Source: Artemisia argyi (Eukaryota; Streptophyta; Magnoliopsida; Asterales; Asteraceae). From it: a stretch of 64,000 bases of DNA. The DNA lies in contig CM060704.1 of the NCBI GenBank assembly GCA_030686995.1, positions 113,761,042-113,825,041 of the forward strand. The letters run 5' to 3'. Shown here piece after piece: positions 23,281-35,453 of the stretch. Under the pieces are notes generated by a model, which saw only the letters and a program-made list of their open reading frames with translations, was not told the origin of the DNA and searched no databases. Made by a program: the position numbers and the translations under genes. How positions within the stretch are numbered: the stretch's first letter is position 1; every line of letters starts with the position of its first letter.

Positions 23281-24258
23281 ATGTCTTCAGACCCGAACAT
23301 TGTCATACTTTACTCTGTCTCAGACTCTGATGTTGAAGGCTCTATGTCTTCCACTGCTTTTTCACCACCACCCATTCCTCCTGTACCTGTGTTGCCACTT
23401 TCGGCATCAGGTGAGGAAACCGAACCTTTTGAGGAGGAAGAGACTGCTCCTACTCCTCATGTCTCCCCTATTGCACCACCTGAGGTTACCCGTGTACCTA
23501 CTGACATACCATCCCCTGCTACTACTATTCCCTCAGAACCAAGACTTATGTTTCCCCGTAGGAAGACGACTCTAGTTGCTAGTAAGAGTGTTCGCCCTGC
23601 TACATCTACTTTTAGGATCCCTGCTATTCCTATATTACCTGCACCACCAGCCATACCCGCTACTACTTCTATATCTACTTCACTCTTGCCGCTCAGGAAG
23701 CGTGCAAGGTTTACTACACCAGCTTCACCTACTACAGAGACTTCTGACCTTCCACCACCACCAGTATACCATGTAGGTGAGAGTTCGAGAGCAGCTGCTA
23801 CTAGGGGGCCTACAGCTGTTACCTTAGAGGATCAGTTAGGGGCTCAACAGGAGCAGGTTGATAGTTTGGGTTATAGGGTTGATGAGGTTATCACTACTCG
23901 ACTTGAGGCAGTCGAGGAGCAGGTCGAGGGATTGATTTTAGGAAGAGTTAGCATCGACGTGTCGTATCATGGACTTGAGGCACGGCAGGAGGGACACCAG
24001 GAGCTGATTGATCAGCTTAGGGATGAGCTACCGGAGATACGGGATAGAGCTCAGACTACACAGGAGGCTCAAGGAGAGCAGACACACCAGTTGGCAGTAG
24101 CTCAGGAGAGGTTGACTATGATGGAGGGCAAAGATGCTGCTCTTCAGCTCCGAGTTCAGCATCTAGAGGAGATTGTCGTCATGATGGACAGGGAGATCCG
24201 TCGTCTTAGGAGTGCACCTGGAGCACCCGGACCATATAGAGCACCTGGAGGAGCCTAG
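23281..24258 (+). CDS. Accessory ORF upstream of gag in element G (325 aa, intact)
   Basis: An intact frame with its own ATG 156 bases after the primer site and stop 444 bases before gag. The N-terminal half is Pro/Ser/Thr-rich and low in complexity, with an acidic patch (EETEPFEEEE). A basic cluster RKRAR at residues 139-143 could be a nuclear-localisation signal, followed by a conserved-looking VGESSRA. Residues about 180-310 are Gln/Glu/Leu-rich with heptad spacing and should form a coiled coil. It does not resemble gag or pol. A shorter counterpart stands in the same place in element C (39425-40216), sharing the SDSD start, Pro-rich body, ETGESAR and EEQ motifs. Role unknown; I recall similar ORFs in Asteraceae gypsy elements. 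It is the only undamaged frame in G. Confidence 0.65.
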   Translation: MSSDPNIVILYSVSDSDVEGSMSSTAFSPPPIPPVPVLPLSASGEETEPFEEEETAPTPHVSPIAPPEVTRVPTDIPSPATTIPSEPRLMFPRRKTTLVASKSVRPATSTFRIPAIPILPAPPAIPATTSISTSLLPLRKRARFTTPASPTTETSDLPPPPVYHVGESSRAAATRGPTAVTLEDQLGAQQEQVDSLGYRVDEVITTRLEAVEEQVEGLILGRVSIDVSYHGLEARQEGHQELIDQLRDELPEIRDRAQTTQEAQGEQTHQLAVAQERLTMMEGKDAALQLRVQHLEEIVVMMDREIRRLRSAPGAPGPYRAPGGA

Positions 24259-24502
24259 ACATAGACTTGTATTGTATTAGCTTTTACTATTTCCTAGTCC
24301 CGAGGTGTGGGACATAGTTCAAGAACTTGTAGTCTTTTGGTTGTTGTACAAACAAATATATCAAGTGTGACTCTACTATGTTGGAATGGTTATGCTGTAT
24401 ATATATATATATATCGGTCCATGCAGGCCAAAATTTTTGTGTATTATATTCATGTGTTGTGATTATATTTATGATGTTTCGTGGTTACTCTTTATTGTTA
24501 AC

Positions 24503-24630
24503 GTATTTATACTTGTTGTGGTTGTATCTATACGTGTCGTGGTTGTATTATTACAGGTTGCGGTTGTACTCGTACATGTCGTGGTTATATTTATACTTGT
24601 TGTGGTTGTATATATATACATGTTGTGGGT
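24503..24630 (+). repeat. 21-bp minisatellite, six units, between accessory ORF and gag of G
   Basis: Units begin at 24503, 24524, 24545, 24566, 24587 and 24608, close to GTATTTATACTTGTTGTGG plus TT. The last unit is 23 bp. The local frame reading repeated LYLYVSW peptides is a by-product of the repeat, not a gene. Confidence 0.85.
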
Positions 24631-24704
24631 GTATACTTTTGGTACGATGACTATTTCTATTATGGTTTTCTCATGGTTGTTGTCAATTATTATTTATCAG
24701 AAGT

Positions 24705-27700
24705 ATGGCGCCAAGGAAAGGAAAGGCTACACCAGAAACACCCGCTATGACTCAAGCCGCTATCCGCAAGTTGGTCAGGGATAGTATAGCAGAAGCTCTG
24801 GAGACTGAGAGAGCTGAAGTTGCTGCTAGGGCTGCTGAGGTTGCACCTAATACTGGGGCGGTTGAACCACCCACTACTAGGCGTGAATGCACTTGGAAGG
24901 ATTTCAAGATCAGCGATCCCGTCAAGTTTAAGGGCACTGAGGGAGCGGTTGCTTTGATCCACTGGTTTGAAAAGACTGAGAATGTATTTCTCATGTGTGG
25001 TTGCCCGGATGTCAACAAGGTAAAATTTGCTACTGGTATGCTTCTTGATGAAGCTATGTCTTGGTGGAATTCTCATGCTCAGCCTATTGGTATGGAGAAT
25101 GCCTACAAGCTCACTTGGGATCAACTTAAGAAGCTGATGACTAAGAAGTTTTGCCCTCGTACCGAGGTGCAAAAGTTGGAAACCGAATTCTATGAGCTGG
25201 TAACAAAAGGTGATGACATTGAGACCTATATCAGGAAGTTTCAGGAGTTGGCTGCAATATGTCCAACTATGGTTCCTGACGATGAGAAAAGGATGGAGAA
25301 CTTTACTGGTGGACTACCTGAAAGCATCTGAGGGGATGTGATGTCTTTCGACCCACAATCAATGGAAGAGGCTATTCGTATAACTCAGAAACTTATGGTC
25401 CAAGTGTTAAAAGGAAAATCTGTTGTCAACAACAACAATAACCATTCAAACAACACCAACTACAACAACACCAGAAACAACAACAACTATAACAATAACC
25501 AAAACCACAACTATCCCAACAACCGAAACAACAACCCAAACAATAACAACAACAACAACAAGAGGAGGTTTGACTACAACCAAGGTGGAAATGCTATCCA
25601 ACCAGCACCTAAGAGACAGGAAGTGGCAAGGGCCTATGCTGCAGGGCCGAATGAAGGGAAAGGATATGCTGGTATTCTACCCAAGTGTGATAAGTGTCAG
25701 AAGCATCATAATCCAGGACGTTGCCCAGATTTATGTGGCAACTGCAAGAAGGTTGGTCACTACGCCAAAGATTGCAGGCTTCCAAACTTGGGTAACAATC
25801 AGAAACCGCCAGTAACATGTTTTGGTTGCGGAGAAATTGGACACTATAGGAGTGAGTGCCCAAAGAAGAAGAACCAAGGAACTGGAAACCAAGGTGGAGT
25901 GGCTCGAGAAAGAGCTTATGTTATGGGAGGAGAAGATGCCCGAGAGGACCCGAATGTTGTTGCGGGTACGTTCCTCGTTAATAATCGTTATGCATCCATT
26001 TTATTTGATTCAGGAGCGGAGAGAAGTTTTGTTTCTATTGCATTTGCACCTTTACTTAACATAGAACCAACCACCTTAGACATTCCCTATATTGTTGAAT
26101 TAGCCGATGGGTCTTTAGTTAAAACCAACACCGTTTTCCGTGGTTGCACTATCAATTTCCTAAACCATCCATTCAATATAGACCTTAAGCCCGTAGAACT
26201 TGGAAGTTTCGACGTTGTTATCGGTATGGATTGGTTGTCTCGACATCGTGCAAGAATTATTTGTGATGAGAAAGTGATTCACCTTCCTTATAGTGATGAA
26301 ACTTTAGTTGTTCGCGGAGAGCGAAGTGGAACTAGACTCAGTATTATATCGTGCATTAAAGCCGAGAAGTACATAAAGAAGGGTTGTTATGCATTCTTGG
26401 CTCACATCACGGAGAAGAAGTCAGATGAGAAACGACTTGAAGATGTGCCAATTGTTAAGGAATTTCTAGAAGTTTTTCTGGAAGAATTGCCAGGACTTCC
26501 GCTTACACGCCAAGTTGAGTTTCAAATTGAATTAGTGCCAGGAGCTGCACCAATTGCGCGAGCACCATATAGACTTGCACCTTCTGAGATGCAAGAATTG
26601 TCGAACCAATTACAAGAACTTTTGGACAAAGGATTCATTAGACCGAGTTCCTCGCCTTGGGGAGCACCAGTTTTGTTTGTGAAGAAGAAGGATTGATCTT
26701 TCAGAATGTGCATCGACTATCGTGAGCTGAACAAGTTAACAGTGAAGAATCGCTATCCACTCCCTAGGATCGACGACTTGTTCGATCAGCTACAAGGTTC
26801 TTGTTTTTATTCCAAGATTGATTTAAGATCCGGTTACCATCAACTTAGAGTTTGGGAAGAGGATATCCCGAAGACGGCATTTAGAACGCGTTATGGTCAT
26901 TATGAGTTTCAAGTAATGCCTTTCGGATTAACCAACGCACCTGCGGTATTCATGGACCTCATGAATAGAGTGTGCAAACCATATCTTGATAAGTTTGTGA
27001 TCGTATTCATTGACGATATCTTGATTTATTCCAAGAATACGGAAGAGCACGCAGAACACCTCAGAACAATTCTGGAGCTACTCAAGAAGGAGCAATTGTA
27101 TGCCAAATTTTCAAAGTGTGATTTTTGGATACAAAGAGTTCAATTTCTTGGCCATGTCATTGATAGCCAAGGATTACAAGTCGACCCAGCAAAGATCGAG
27201 GCAGTAAAAGATTGGGCTACGCCCAGGTCTCCTATGGAAATTCGTCAATTCCTAGGACTTGCAGGATATTACAGAAGGTTTATTGAAGGGTTTTCTAAGA
27301 TAGCGAAGTCGCTGACTAAGCTAACATAAAAGAATCAAAAGTACGAGTGGGGAGAGAAGCAAGAATCTGCATTTCAGTTATTGAAGCAGAAGCTTTGTAG
27401 TGCACCGATTTTGTCACTACCAGAAAGTATTGAGTACTTTGTGGTATATTGTGATGCTTCGCATAAAGGACTTGGAGCTGTGCTAATGCAAAACGAGAAG
27501 GTGATAGCGTATGCATCTAGACAGCTTAAGACACACGAGAAGAATTACACTACACACGGCTTGGAGTTGGGTGCTGTAGTTTTTGCACTCAAGATTTGGA
27601 GACACTATCTTTATGGTACGAAATGTGTAGTTTTTACCGACCACAAGAGCTTACAGCATATACTTGATCAGAAGGTTCTTAATATGAGACAACGTCATTG

Positions 27701-29303
27701 GCTAGAATTGTTGAGTGATTACGATTGTGAAATCCGATATCACCCAGGAAAAGCAAATGTTGTAGCAGATGCACTTAGCCGAAAGGAACGACTCAAACCT
27801 TTGAGGGTTAGGTCGTTGGGAATGATTATCATTTCACCATTACCATAAAAAATTCTAGAAGCTCAGATTGAAGCTCTCAAGGAAGAAAATCGACCACAGG
27901 AGAAACTTTATGGTATGCCAGAGAACAAAAATGGCTTTATGAAGAGAGCAGATGGAGTGTTATACTTCAAGGACCGAAGTTGGATACCACTCTATGGTGG
28001 AGTACGAGTATTGATTATGCATGAATCCCACAAGTCGAAGTACTCTATTCACCCATGTTCTGACAAGATGTATTAGGAACTCAAAAAGCTATATTGGTGG
28101 CCGAACATGAAAGCAGAAATAGCTACGTATGTCAGCAAATGCCTTACCTGTGCTAAAGTGAAAGCTGAGTACCAGAAACCGTCAGGACTGCTTCAACAAC
28201 CAGAAATTCCACAATGGAATTGGGAGCGTATTACAATGGACTTTGTCACTAAACTTCCCAAGACGTCAGGAGGTTACGATGCTATTTGGGTAATTGTTGA
28301 TCGTCTTACCAAATCAGCCCACTTCATACCCATTAGAGAGACTTATTCCATGGAACAACTTGCCAGACTTTATGTCAAGGAAATAGTCTCAAGACATGGA
28401 GCACCAATCTCCATTATTTCTGACAGAGATAGTCGCTTTACTTCAAACTTTTGGAAGTCACTACAAGATTCTTTTGGATCTAAGTTAGACATGAGCACTG
28501 CTTACCATCCTCAGACCGATGGTCAGAGTGCGAGAACTATTCAGACACTTGAAGACATGCTGCGAGCATGTGTGATTGACTTTGGAAATGGTTGGGCTAA
28601 CCATTTGCCGTTGATCGAGTTCTCTTATAACAACAGCTACCATTCAAGCATAAAAGCAGCACCATTCGAGGCACTTTATGGTCGTAAGTGTCGATCTCCA
28701 GTTTGTTGGGCCGAAGTCGGAGAGGTACAATGTACTGGCCCGGAGATGGTACGAGAAACAACAGAAAAGATAATCCAGATTCGAAAAAGACTTGAAACTG
28801 CTAGAAGTAGACAGAAAAGCTATGCAGATGTTCGATGCAAACCATTGGAATTCCAAGTCGGAGACAAAGTCATGTTGAAAGTCTCGCCCTGGAAAGGCGT
28901 GATACGATTTGGGAAACGCGGAAAGTTGAACCCGAGATACATTGGTCCATTTAAGATACTGGAAAGGATTGGTCCAGTAGCTTACAAGCTTGAACTTCCA
29001 TCAGAACTCAGCAACGTACATAACACGTTTCATGTCTCAAACCTCAAGAAATGCCTTTCGGATGAGTCTTCAGTTACACCATTAGAAGAAATTCAACTAG
29101 ATGACAAGCTTAACTTTGTGGAAGAACCCGTTGAGATCATGGACCGAGAGGTCAAACAATTGAAGCAGAGTTGAATTCCGATCGTGAAGGTTCGCTGGAA
29201 TTCTCGAAGAGGACCTGAGTTTACTTGGGAACGAGAAGACCAAATGTAACGCAAGTATCCACATCTTTTCACCAAACCTATTACCGAGACCAACACTAGC
29301 TGA
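24705..29303 (+). pseudogene. Element G gag-pol polyprotein (seven premature stops, no frameshift)
   Basis: All pieces are in one frame of about 1,532 codons. Domains in order: retrotransposon gag (about 24880-25330), Asn-rich linker, two CCHC knuckles (25734-25775 and 25818-25859), protease with FDSGAERS (Asp at 26007, DSGAD changed to DSGAE), RT with FIDD at 27006-27017, RNase H ([10 protein letters not shown], 27448 on), integrase HHCC zinc domain (about 28020-28160), DDE core (Asp 28239, Asp 28422) and a C-terminal [10 protein letters not shown]..chromodomain-like segment to EDQM-RKYPHLF. Stops: 25329, 26694, 27327, 27846, 28074, 29172, 29247; at least four fit a C-to-T change. The expected catalytic Glu of integrase (GQSER) is Ala (GCG, 28530-28532). 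Confidence 0.92.
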
Positions 29304-29337
29304 ATTCAGGGACTGAATTCATTTTTGGGTGGGCGAC

Positions 29338-32300
29338 TGTCACAACTCACCATTTCAGGTCATTTCCCAAACTTCAACAATTTACTATTCATAATTCACT
29401 ATTCATCAAAACACTATTCATCATTTTACTATTCATCATTTTTGAGGTCAATTTGATATTCTGAGAAGCATTCAAAAATTATACTATTCACCAAGTACTA
29501 TTCATTTCCGGAAAGAAAATACTATTCACGTGCATTGCTCATTTCATCGTAAATTTAGTTTACGAGTACTTAAATTCGCGTAACCGTATTGGTTCAGGTG
29601 CGAATTCATGCATTATCATTAGGGACACTTCATACGGATTAGAAATAGTCTACATATCATCATAATAGCATGTGCATACTATACCACTCGTAGAATATTC
29701 ATATTATTATTTTTGGTATGTTTAACGTTTTACGTTTATTTCTTTTAATTAAACGTTAACCCGCGATAAATAAATATAACCTACATATCTAAAAATCCCC
29801 ACGATGGTTCCTATATATTTTTAAACTCCTTACAACGTCATAAAAATTATAAAATTCATTTACCCGGTATTTTGGGAATTTATTAAATTTATAACGTAAG
29901 TTTAATATAATTACGACGGTTTTCGTGAAAACTAAATAATAATTATCCAAACGCTCAAATTTTGTACCCAGCATATTTTTAACATTTTTATGACTTTATT
30001 ATGTCCCGGTTAACTTGTTAAAATTTATTTCTCGCAAACCCGGTACTCGATTATAACTAAAAACTAACTACAATTACCTAAATTTAACACTTAAAACCTA
30101 TACTTATACAACACTAATACTACACTAGGATTAATTAGTAACTCAAAACCAATTTGGCCTCCTTGTTTCATGCTAGAACAGGCCATGAACCCCCCCCCCC
30201 CCCCCCCTTGACCTCATGCATTAAATTTTCCTTAACTTATTAATTCATACCAAAAATATCTACAAACTCATACTACACTTCACACTTAGAAATTTTAGAT
30301 CACAAAAGTCACTTTTTCTCTCTTTTCTTCCCCAAAACCCACGGCCCCAAACCAAAATCACCAAGATCCACCATATTTTACAAGATCAAGTTTAAATCAA
30401 GCCTAGATTGTTGTCCTTGTTAGGGTTTTGGAATATAAACTCAATGATTGTTAGGGTTTTGATCATACAAGCTTCCTAATCATTCAAGTGAGTTTACAAA
30501 AATTTATTTTCTTCATTTCTTCAAGTACTTGTTATAAGCATATGGTTTTCATACAATATTTCATGCATATGTTAGCTCATACCACTCATAATGTACACTT
30601 ATGTCTTTGAAACCCTAGAAATGGAAACTTTGGTTAGATCCACTAGATTGTTGATGTTTAGGAACCCATGACACCTTAAGAAGGTGTATGGTAGGATTAG
30701 ACTGGATTTGTGGTGATTGAATGTGATTTGGGTGGAGTAGAAACAAGTTTAGAACACTAGAAATGGATTTGGAATACATATATATACCTACTGTCCAAAA
30801 AATGAAAACCTGGAAAACTCAGTAACTCAGGGGAACTTTTCAACCTTAGATTTAGAAAATACTTTCAAAAATGAAGCCGTAGGCGAAAGAACGGGTTAAA
30901 ACGAGTTTATAACGAAGGAGATATGATTTTTGCAAGTTTATTGACGAAAACTATTTTTCTGAAAATTGTTGCTGTTGGACGATTTTTGGTGGACAAACCG
31001 AGGCGTTAGACGTAACCTAGAGAAGCCGAGTTATCAAAAATATATTAGTACATACTAAGACGAACCCGTAGATATAAAGAACGAAGAAAATGAACTTAAA
31101 ACGACCAAGTTATTCACGTTTCAATATCGACAAAAACCCTCTATAATTGGCAGCTTTTACTAGAAATAATAATAATACTACTTCTACGTACTAAATTCTA
31201 GATTTTCTAGAAATACTACTAAATTACCGAAATTTATAACTAACGAAGTACTTATGCTTATGAGCTTATTTTTACGACCATTAGACTATACTTCAAGGTT
31301 TTCAAGGCGAAGTCTATAACACTAACTTTCTATACATATATATTACGACAAGTTTACACAAGTCTAGTTAAGACTTATTATTTTTCTCAAGTATGGAATG
31401 TATTTTCATATGACTATAACTAGTATATTTTCAAGTTATGAGTGGTATAGGTAACATGTGCATGCATATTCTCTACATCATTTCATGATCTAAATTAGAT
31501 CATACTCATTCGTCATAGGTTGCGGTTGAATTCATTCCTTGTTGTCCGTATCATTCCATTGCATTGTACCATCACTTCGAGGCGAGTTTTCATAGCCCCG
31601 TTTTTAATACAATACTTTGATTTCAAATCCCACGGGGGAGAATACATTGCACCACTTATTTTCGTACATGCCTAAGTATTAAATTCCTTACATTGTTTAA
31701 GTTGCCTTATTACCACGTCTTGACAAGTCCCCTTTATTATCATGGACCGTTAATTATAATGCCAAGCGAGAGTGAGTGAATAGATCTATTGAGGGTGACT
31801 CCTCCATCCGTGTTTGGGTTGCTCCAACGGAATTACGGATGCATTTCATGTCTAACATATTAGAGTGTCTGGTAAACACTCATTTGGGGCCAAGTAACTT
31901 TGTCTAGCTTCGGGGTCATGAGCTTAAGAGTCAATGTAGCTTTCTTTTGACATTTTTGTCACTTTACTTACTTATGGCTAATGTACATCCGATTTAACTT
32001 ATAAACCTATGATTTCTCACCAACTTTATGTTGACCGTTTTAGCAATGTATTTTCAGGTAATTAAGGTATATATCTCATGGCATGCATGGAGTCATTTTA
32101 GTGAGTAGCAAGGATAACGCGTCTCACTTTGGATTTTTCATGCACTTATATATTATCGTTTGATTGTACCAAACTTGTTTCCTTTAACTGTTAAATACTT
32201 TGGGACCTATGTTTTGTAATACTGAATTTCTTTTAAATAAATCAAATGATGTATTTTCCAAACGACACTTTAGGTCGTTCGATATATCCTTGTTGTGATG

Positions 32301-32364
32301 CTATGACAGTTACACCCTCAGGCATTCCATTCCGCTGCAAGTCAGGTAAATTGAGGGTGTGACA
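29338..32364 (+). repeat. Element G 3' LTR (full length, 3,027 bp)
   Basis: Full copy of the LTR preceded by the purine-rich TTTTTGGGTGGGCGAC. Ends TGTCAC..GTGACA. Open frames inside recur in the other LTR and are not genes. Confidence 0.95.
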
Positions 32365-34480
32365 CTTCGTCTGAGAATTGGATGGTATTGATCTTCTTAA
32401 AGACAGTCATGGCACAAATCTATACACCTTTTCTATCAAAGACGTGATGCGGTCCTCTCCTATTTGCCTTCTCTCAAAGACCTCAAAGAACAAATCGTGG
32501 CTATGGCAACAAAGTTTTAATCACTTAAACTTTGGTACCATCTATGATCTTGCTCACAATGATCTTGTATGAGGTCTACCCAGATTAAAGTTCGAAAAAG
32601 AACTTCTTCATTCGGCTTGTTAACTGGGTAAACGAATGAAGCATACTCACAAACCTAAAATTGTCAACACAAACATGGATGTTCTTTACACCCTTCACAT
32701 GGACCCAGGCAGACCAATAAGAGTGAAGAGTATAAATGGGATGTAATGTGTACTCGTTGTTGTCGATGAATATTCTCGGTTTACATGGGTAAAGTTTTTG
32801 AGAACCAAGGACGTGACTCCAGAAGTTATCATAAAACTCATCAAACAACTGCTAGTAAAACTCACAAAACCGTCAGAATCATTCGGACAAACAATGGAAC
32901 GGAGTCTATCAACAAACAACTCATTCCACTTCTCCAAGGCACCGATGTTCCTATGGGCGGAAGCAATTGCTACAGCTTGTTACACCCAAAACCGATACTT
33001 GATACATACTCTTCACATCAAAACTCCATATGAGCTGATACATGGCAAGAAACTGGATCACTCCTCTCTATTTGTGTTTGGTGCTTTAGGCTACCCTACA
33101 AAATGACAGTCAAGATATGGGAATGTTATAAGCTAAAACTGGTATTGGATTCTTCGTTGGTTACGCTCCAGATAGTAAGGGATACCGAGTCTACAACAAA
33201 CGAACCCGAAAAATCCTGGCAACCGTTCACGTCACATTCGTTGAGCTGACTGAGCATATGGCTCCTGTACACATCCGTGCAGGACCCGCGTCTAAACTTT
33301 TGTCTCTTAAATCAATCAGTTCAGGTCTTGTACAGAATCCCACTCTTGCATGTACCTTATGTACCACCTACAAATGAGCATTTGAAGATCTAGTTTGACC
33401 AAATGATTGATGAATACTTTGAGTCGCCTACTGATGATACACTGACACCACCAGGTGCCGCTGCTCCAGTTCTGTACAACTCAAATGGTCCATCAGTGTC
33501 TACTTGAATTGATCAAGATGCTCAATCTGCAAGTTACTCACCATCATCGTCAAACCTTCAATCTCCTTTAGTACATCAAGGCACTGCAGTCGACAATTCT
33601 TGTGAAGTGAATTCATTTGCTCCTCTTGAAGATGCTCCGTACTAAAACCTGTTTGCTCATGAATCTTCTTCTGAGACATCCTCTTCAAGGAATACAAACA
33701 TGGCTTCTTCATGTTCCTACCTACATCCACATGAACATCTCAGAAAACGAATATAGGATCATCCGATTGATAACAGTATTAGATATCCTTCTCAACCGGT
33801 GTTCACACGAAGGAAACTTACCACCCATGCCTTGTGGTGCTGTTATAATTCCATACTATCCAAATTCGAACCGAAAGATTTCAAGACTGCTATCTCTAAA
33901 GACTGTTGGGTTAATGCGATGCAAGATGAAGCTCGCACTTTCGATCGACTTGAAGTATGGGAATTGGCAAGGCTTGCTACTAAGGGATATCGTCTACAGG
34001 AAGGCATTAATTTAGAGGAATCTTTCGCTCTGGTTGTTCGTATTGAAGCTATAAGAATGTCTCTCGCCAATGCTGCAAGTCAGAACATGATGGTCTATCA
34101 AATGGATATGAAAATTGCATTTCTAAATGGTGAACTGAATAAAGTTCTTTATTTCAGTCAACCGGAAAGATTTGTATATTTTGATCATCCTACCCATGTC
34201 TATCGTCTGAAAAGGGCTCTCTTTAGCCTAAAATAGACGCCTAGGGCATGGTTTGATACACTATCAAAGGTTCTCCTAGGAAACGTATTCTCCTAAAGTG
34301 TGGTGGAATAAGATGAGAATGGTGTAGTGGAACTTCACTTCATGAGGATAGAATTTCAACTGGCTGACTTCTTTACAAAGGCTCTTCCACGAGAAAGATT
34401 TCTATTCATTCTTCCATGACTTGGAATGAAGAGTCTTAGGCCAGAATCTCTCATAAGCCTTCAGGAAGAGAATGAGGAGT
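32365..34480 (+). pseudogene. Copia pol remnant of element F (GPI-INT-RT-RH with internal deletions)
   Basis: Recognisable order: gag-pre-integrase (DGIDLLKDSHGTNLYT.., HLNFGTI; 32370-32600), integrase core (VDEYSRFTWVKFLRTKD, 32760-32815), integrase C-part (FLWAEAIATACYTQNR, KTPYELIHGKK; 32950-33060), linker, RT start ([11 protein letters not shown], 33900), RT middle ([27 protein letters not shown]; 34100-34230) and RNase H tail ([16 protein letters not shown], 34345-34400). Losses: the integrase stretch between the second Asp and the catalytic Glu (and RTDNG reads RTNNG), about 30 codons of RT after VWELA (33970), and everything from the RT palm, including YVDD, to the end of RNase H (near 34300). 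Many stops and frame changes. No active enzyme could be made. Confidence 0.85.
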
Positions 34481-35453
34481 AAAAGGATTTACTTCACATA
34501 TCCTTTGTACATAGTTGAATACAAAAAGGAAAATAGAAAAAAATATAAAACCTATAAAAACCATAAAAATCTAAAAAATCTTAAAATCCAAAAATATTAT
34601 TCTTACGACATGTCTCTTGTGTAATCAATATTATGTACGTTTCTAGAAATGTCATTCAATAATGACACAGAAACATACATATGCTTGAGCAAGAGTATTT
34701 TGTTTTTAATAATGTTTTTCTAAAACATGTCGTTTCTAAAAAATATTCTTTCAAGATGGTTTGCTATTACTTCAGATAGCAACCCGGTCTTTATATTGGG
34801 GAAAGTTCGTCGCCAAAAAGATGACTGTTCCTAACAAAGGCATGAATTACTTTACATTCGTGCCTTTCCAATTTGATGTACGCTTAAGTGCATCATTTCT
34901 GGTAAAAGAAGAGAAGTCTTCTTTGCATCTCAAATATTTTTCCTTCAATGATTCTTCGGGAAAATATTTGTTCCAAACTTGGTGGTACCATGGTTTTTGA
35001 AGATCAAACAAACTCGAAATGTGGTTTAAAATTTGCCACTCAATCGATGCTAAAAGAATTAATACTTTATGCAAAATGTTTAATTTTAAACGTGTCATCG
35101 ATTGAGGGGGAGAACGATTTCTAAAACTATATATCATCAAAACAAGATCTTTGTGCATAATTACAGTGGATTAAGTGTAATTGTTATGTGTTAGTATATG
35201 AATCTTTCATGAGTTTCTCGCTAAACTCAAAATTATTTATAAACTCATCATCTCTAACACATAACATACTCCCTCAAGGTTTGAGGGGGAGCTAAAATGT
35301 CGTCTCAAAGTCGGTCATTCTTAAAAATGTCATATCTTTCTCCAACAACTTTAAACTTATTTAAATCACTTGGGATCACAAATCTAAATTGGTTTGAAAT
35401 TTTTGATCAGGGGAGAAGATGTGATTTAAATATGAAAAACTGATTAAAGTGAT

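Larger units (their letters stand above)
20571..32364 (+). mobile_element. Element G: Ty3/gypsy chromovirus (Tekay/Del-like), inserted in F pol
   Basis: LTRs begin TGTCACAACTCACC and end GGGTGTGACA. TSD CTTCG is at 20566-20570 and 32365-32369, and joining the flanks restores F's pol sequence. The 5' LTR is 2,540 bp and the 3' LTR 3,027 bp, the difference being one 485-bp deletion. About 5 differences occur in the last 310 bp of the pair. The internal region has a primer site, an accessory ORF and one gag-pol frame broken only by stop codons. Confidence 0.95.

Noticed and set aside
24378..24784. Frames with LYLYVSW repeats resembling a membrane protein
   Set aside because: By-product of the 21-bp minisatellite.
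20571..32364. Treating G's 5' LTR and 3' LTR as belonging to two elements because of unequal length
   Set aside because: The TSD CTTCG matches and the length difference is one clean 485-bp deletion.
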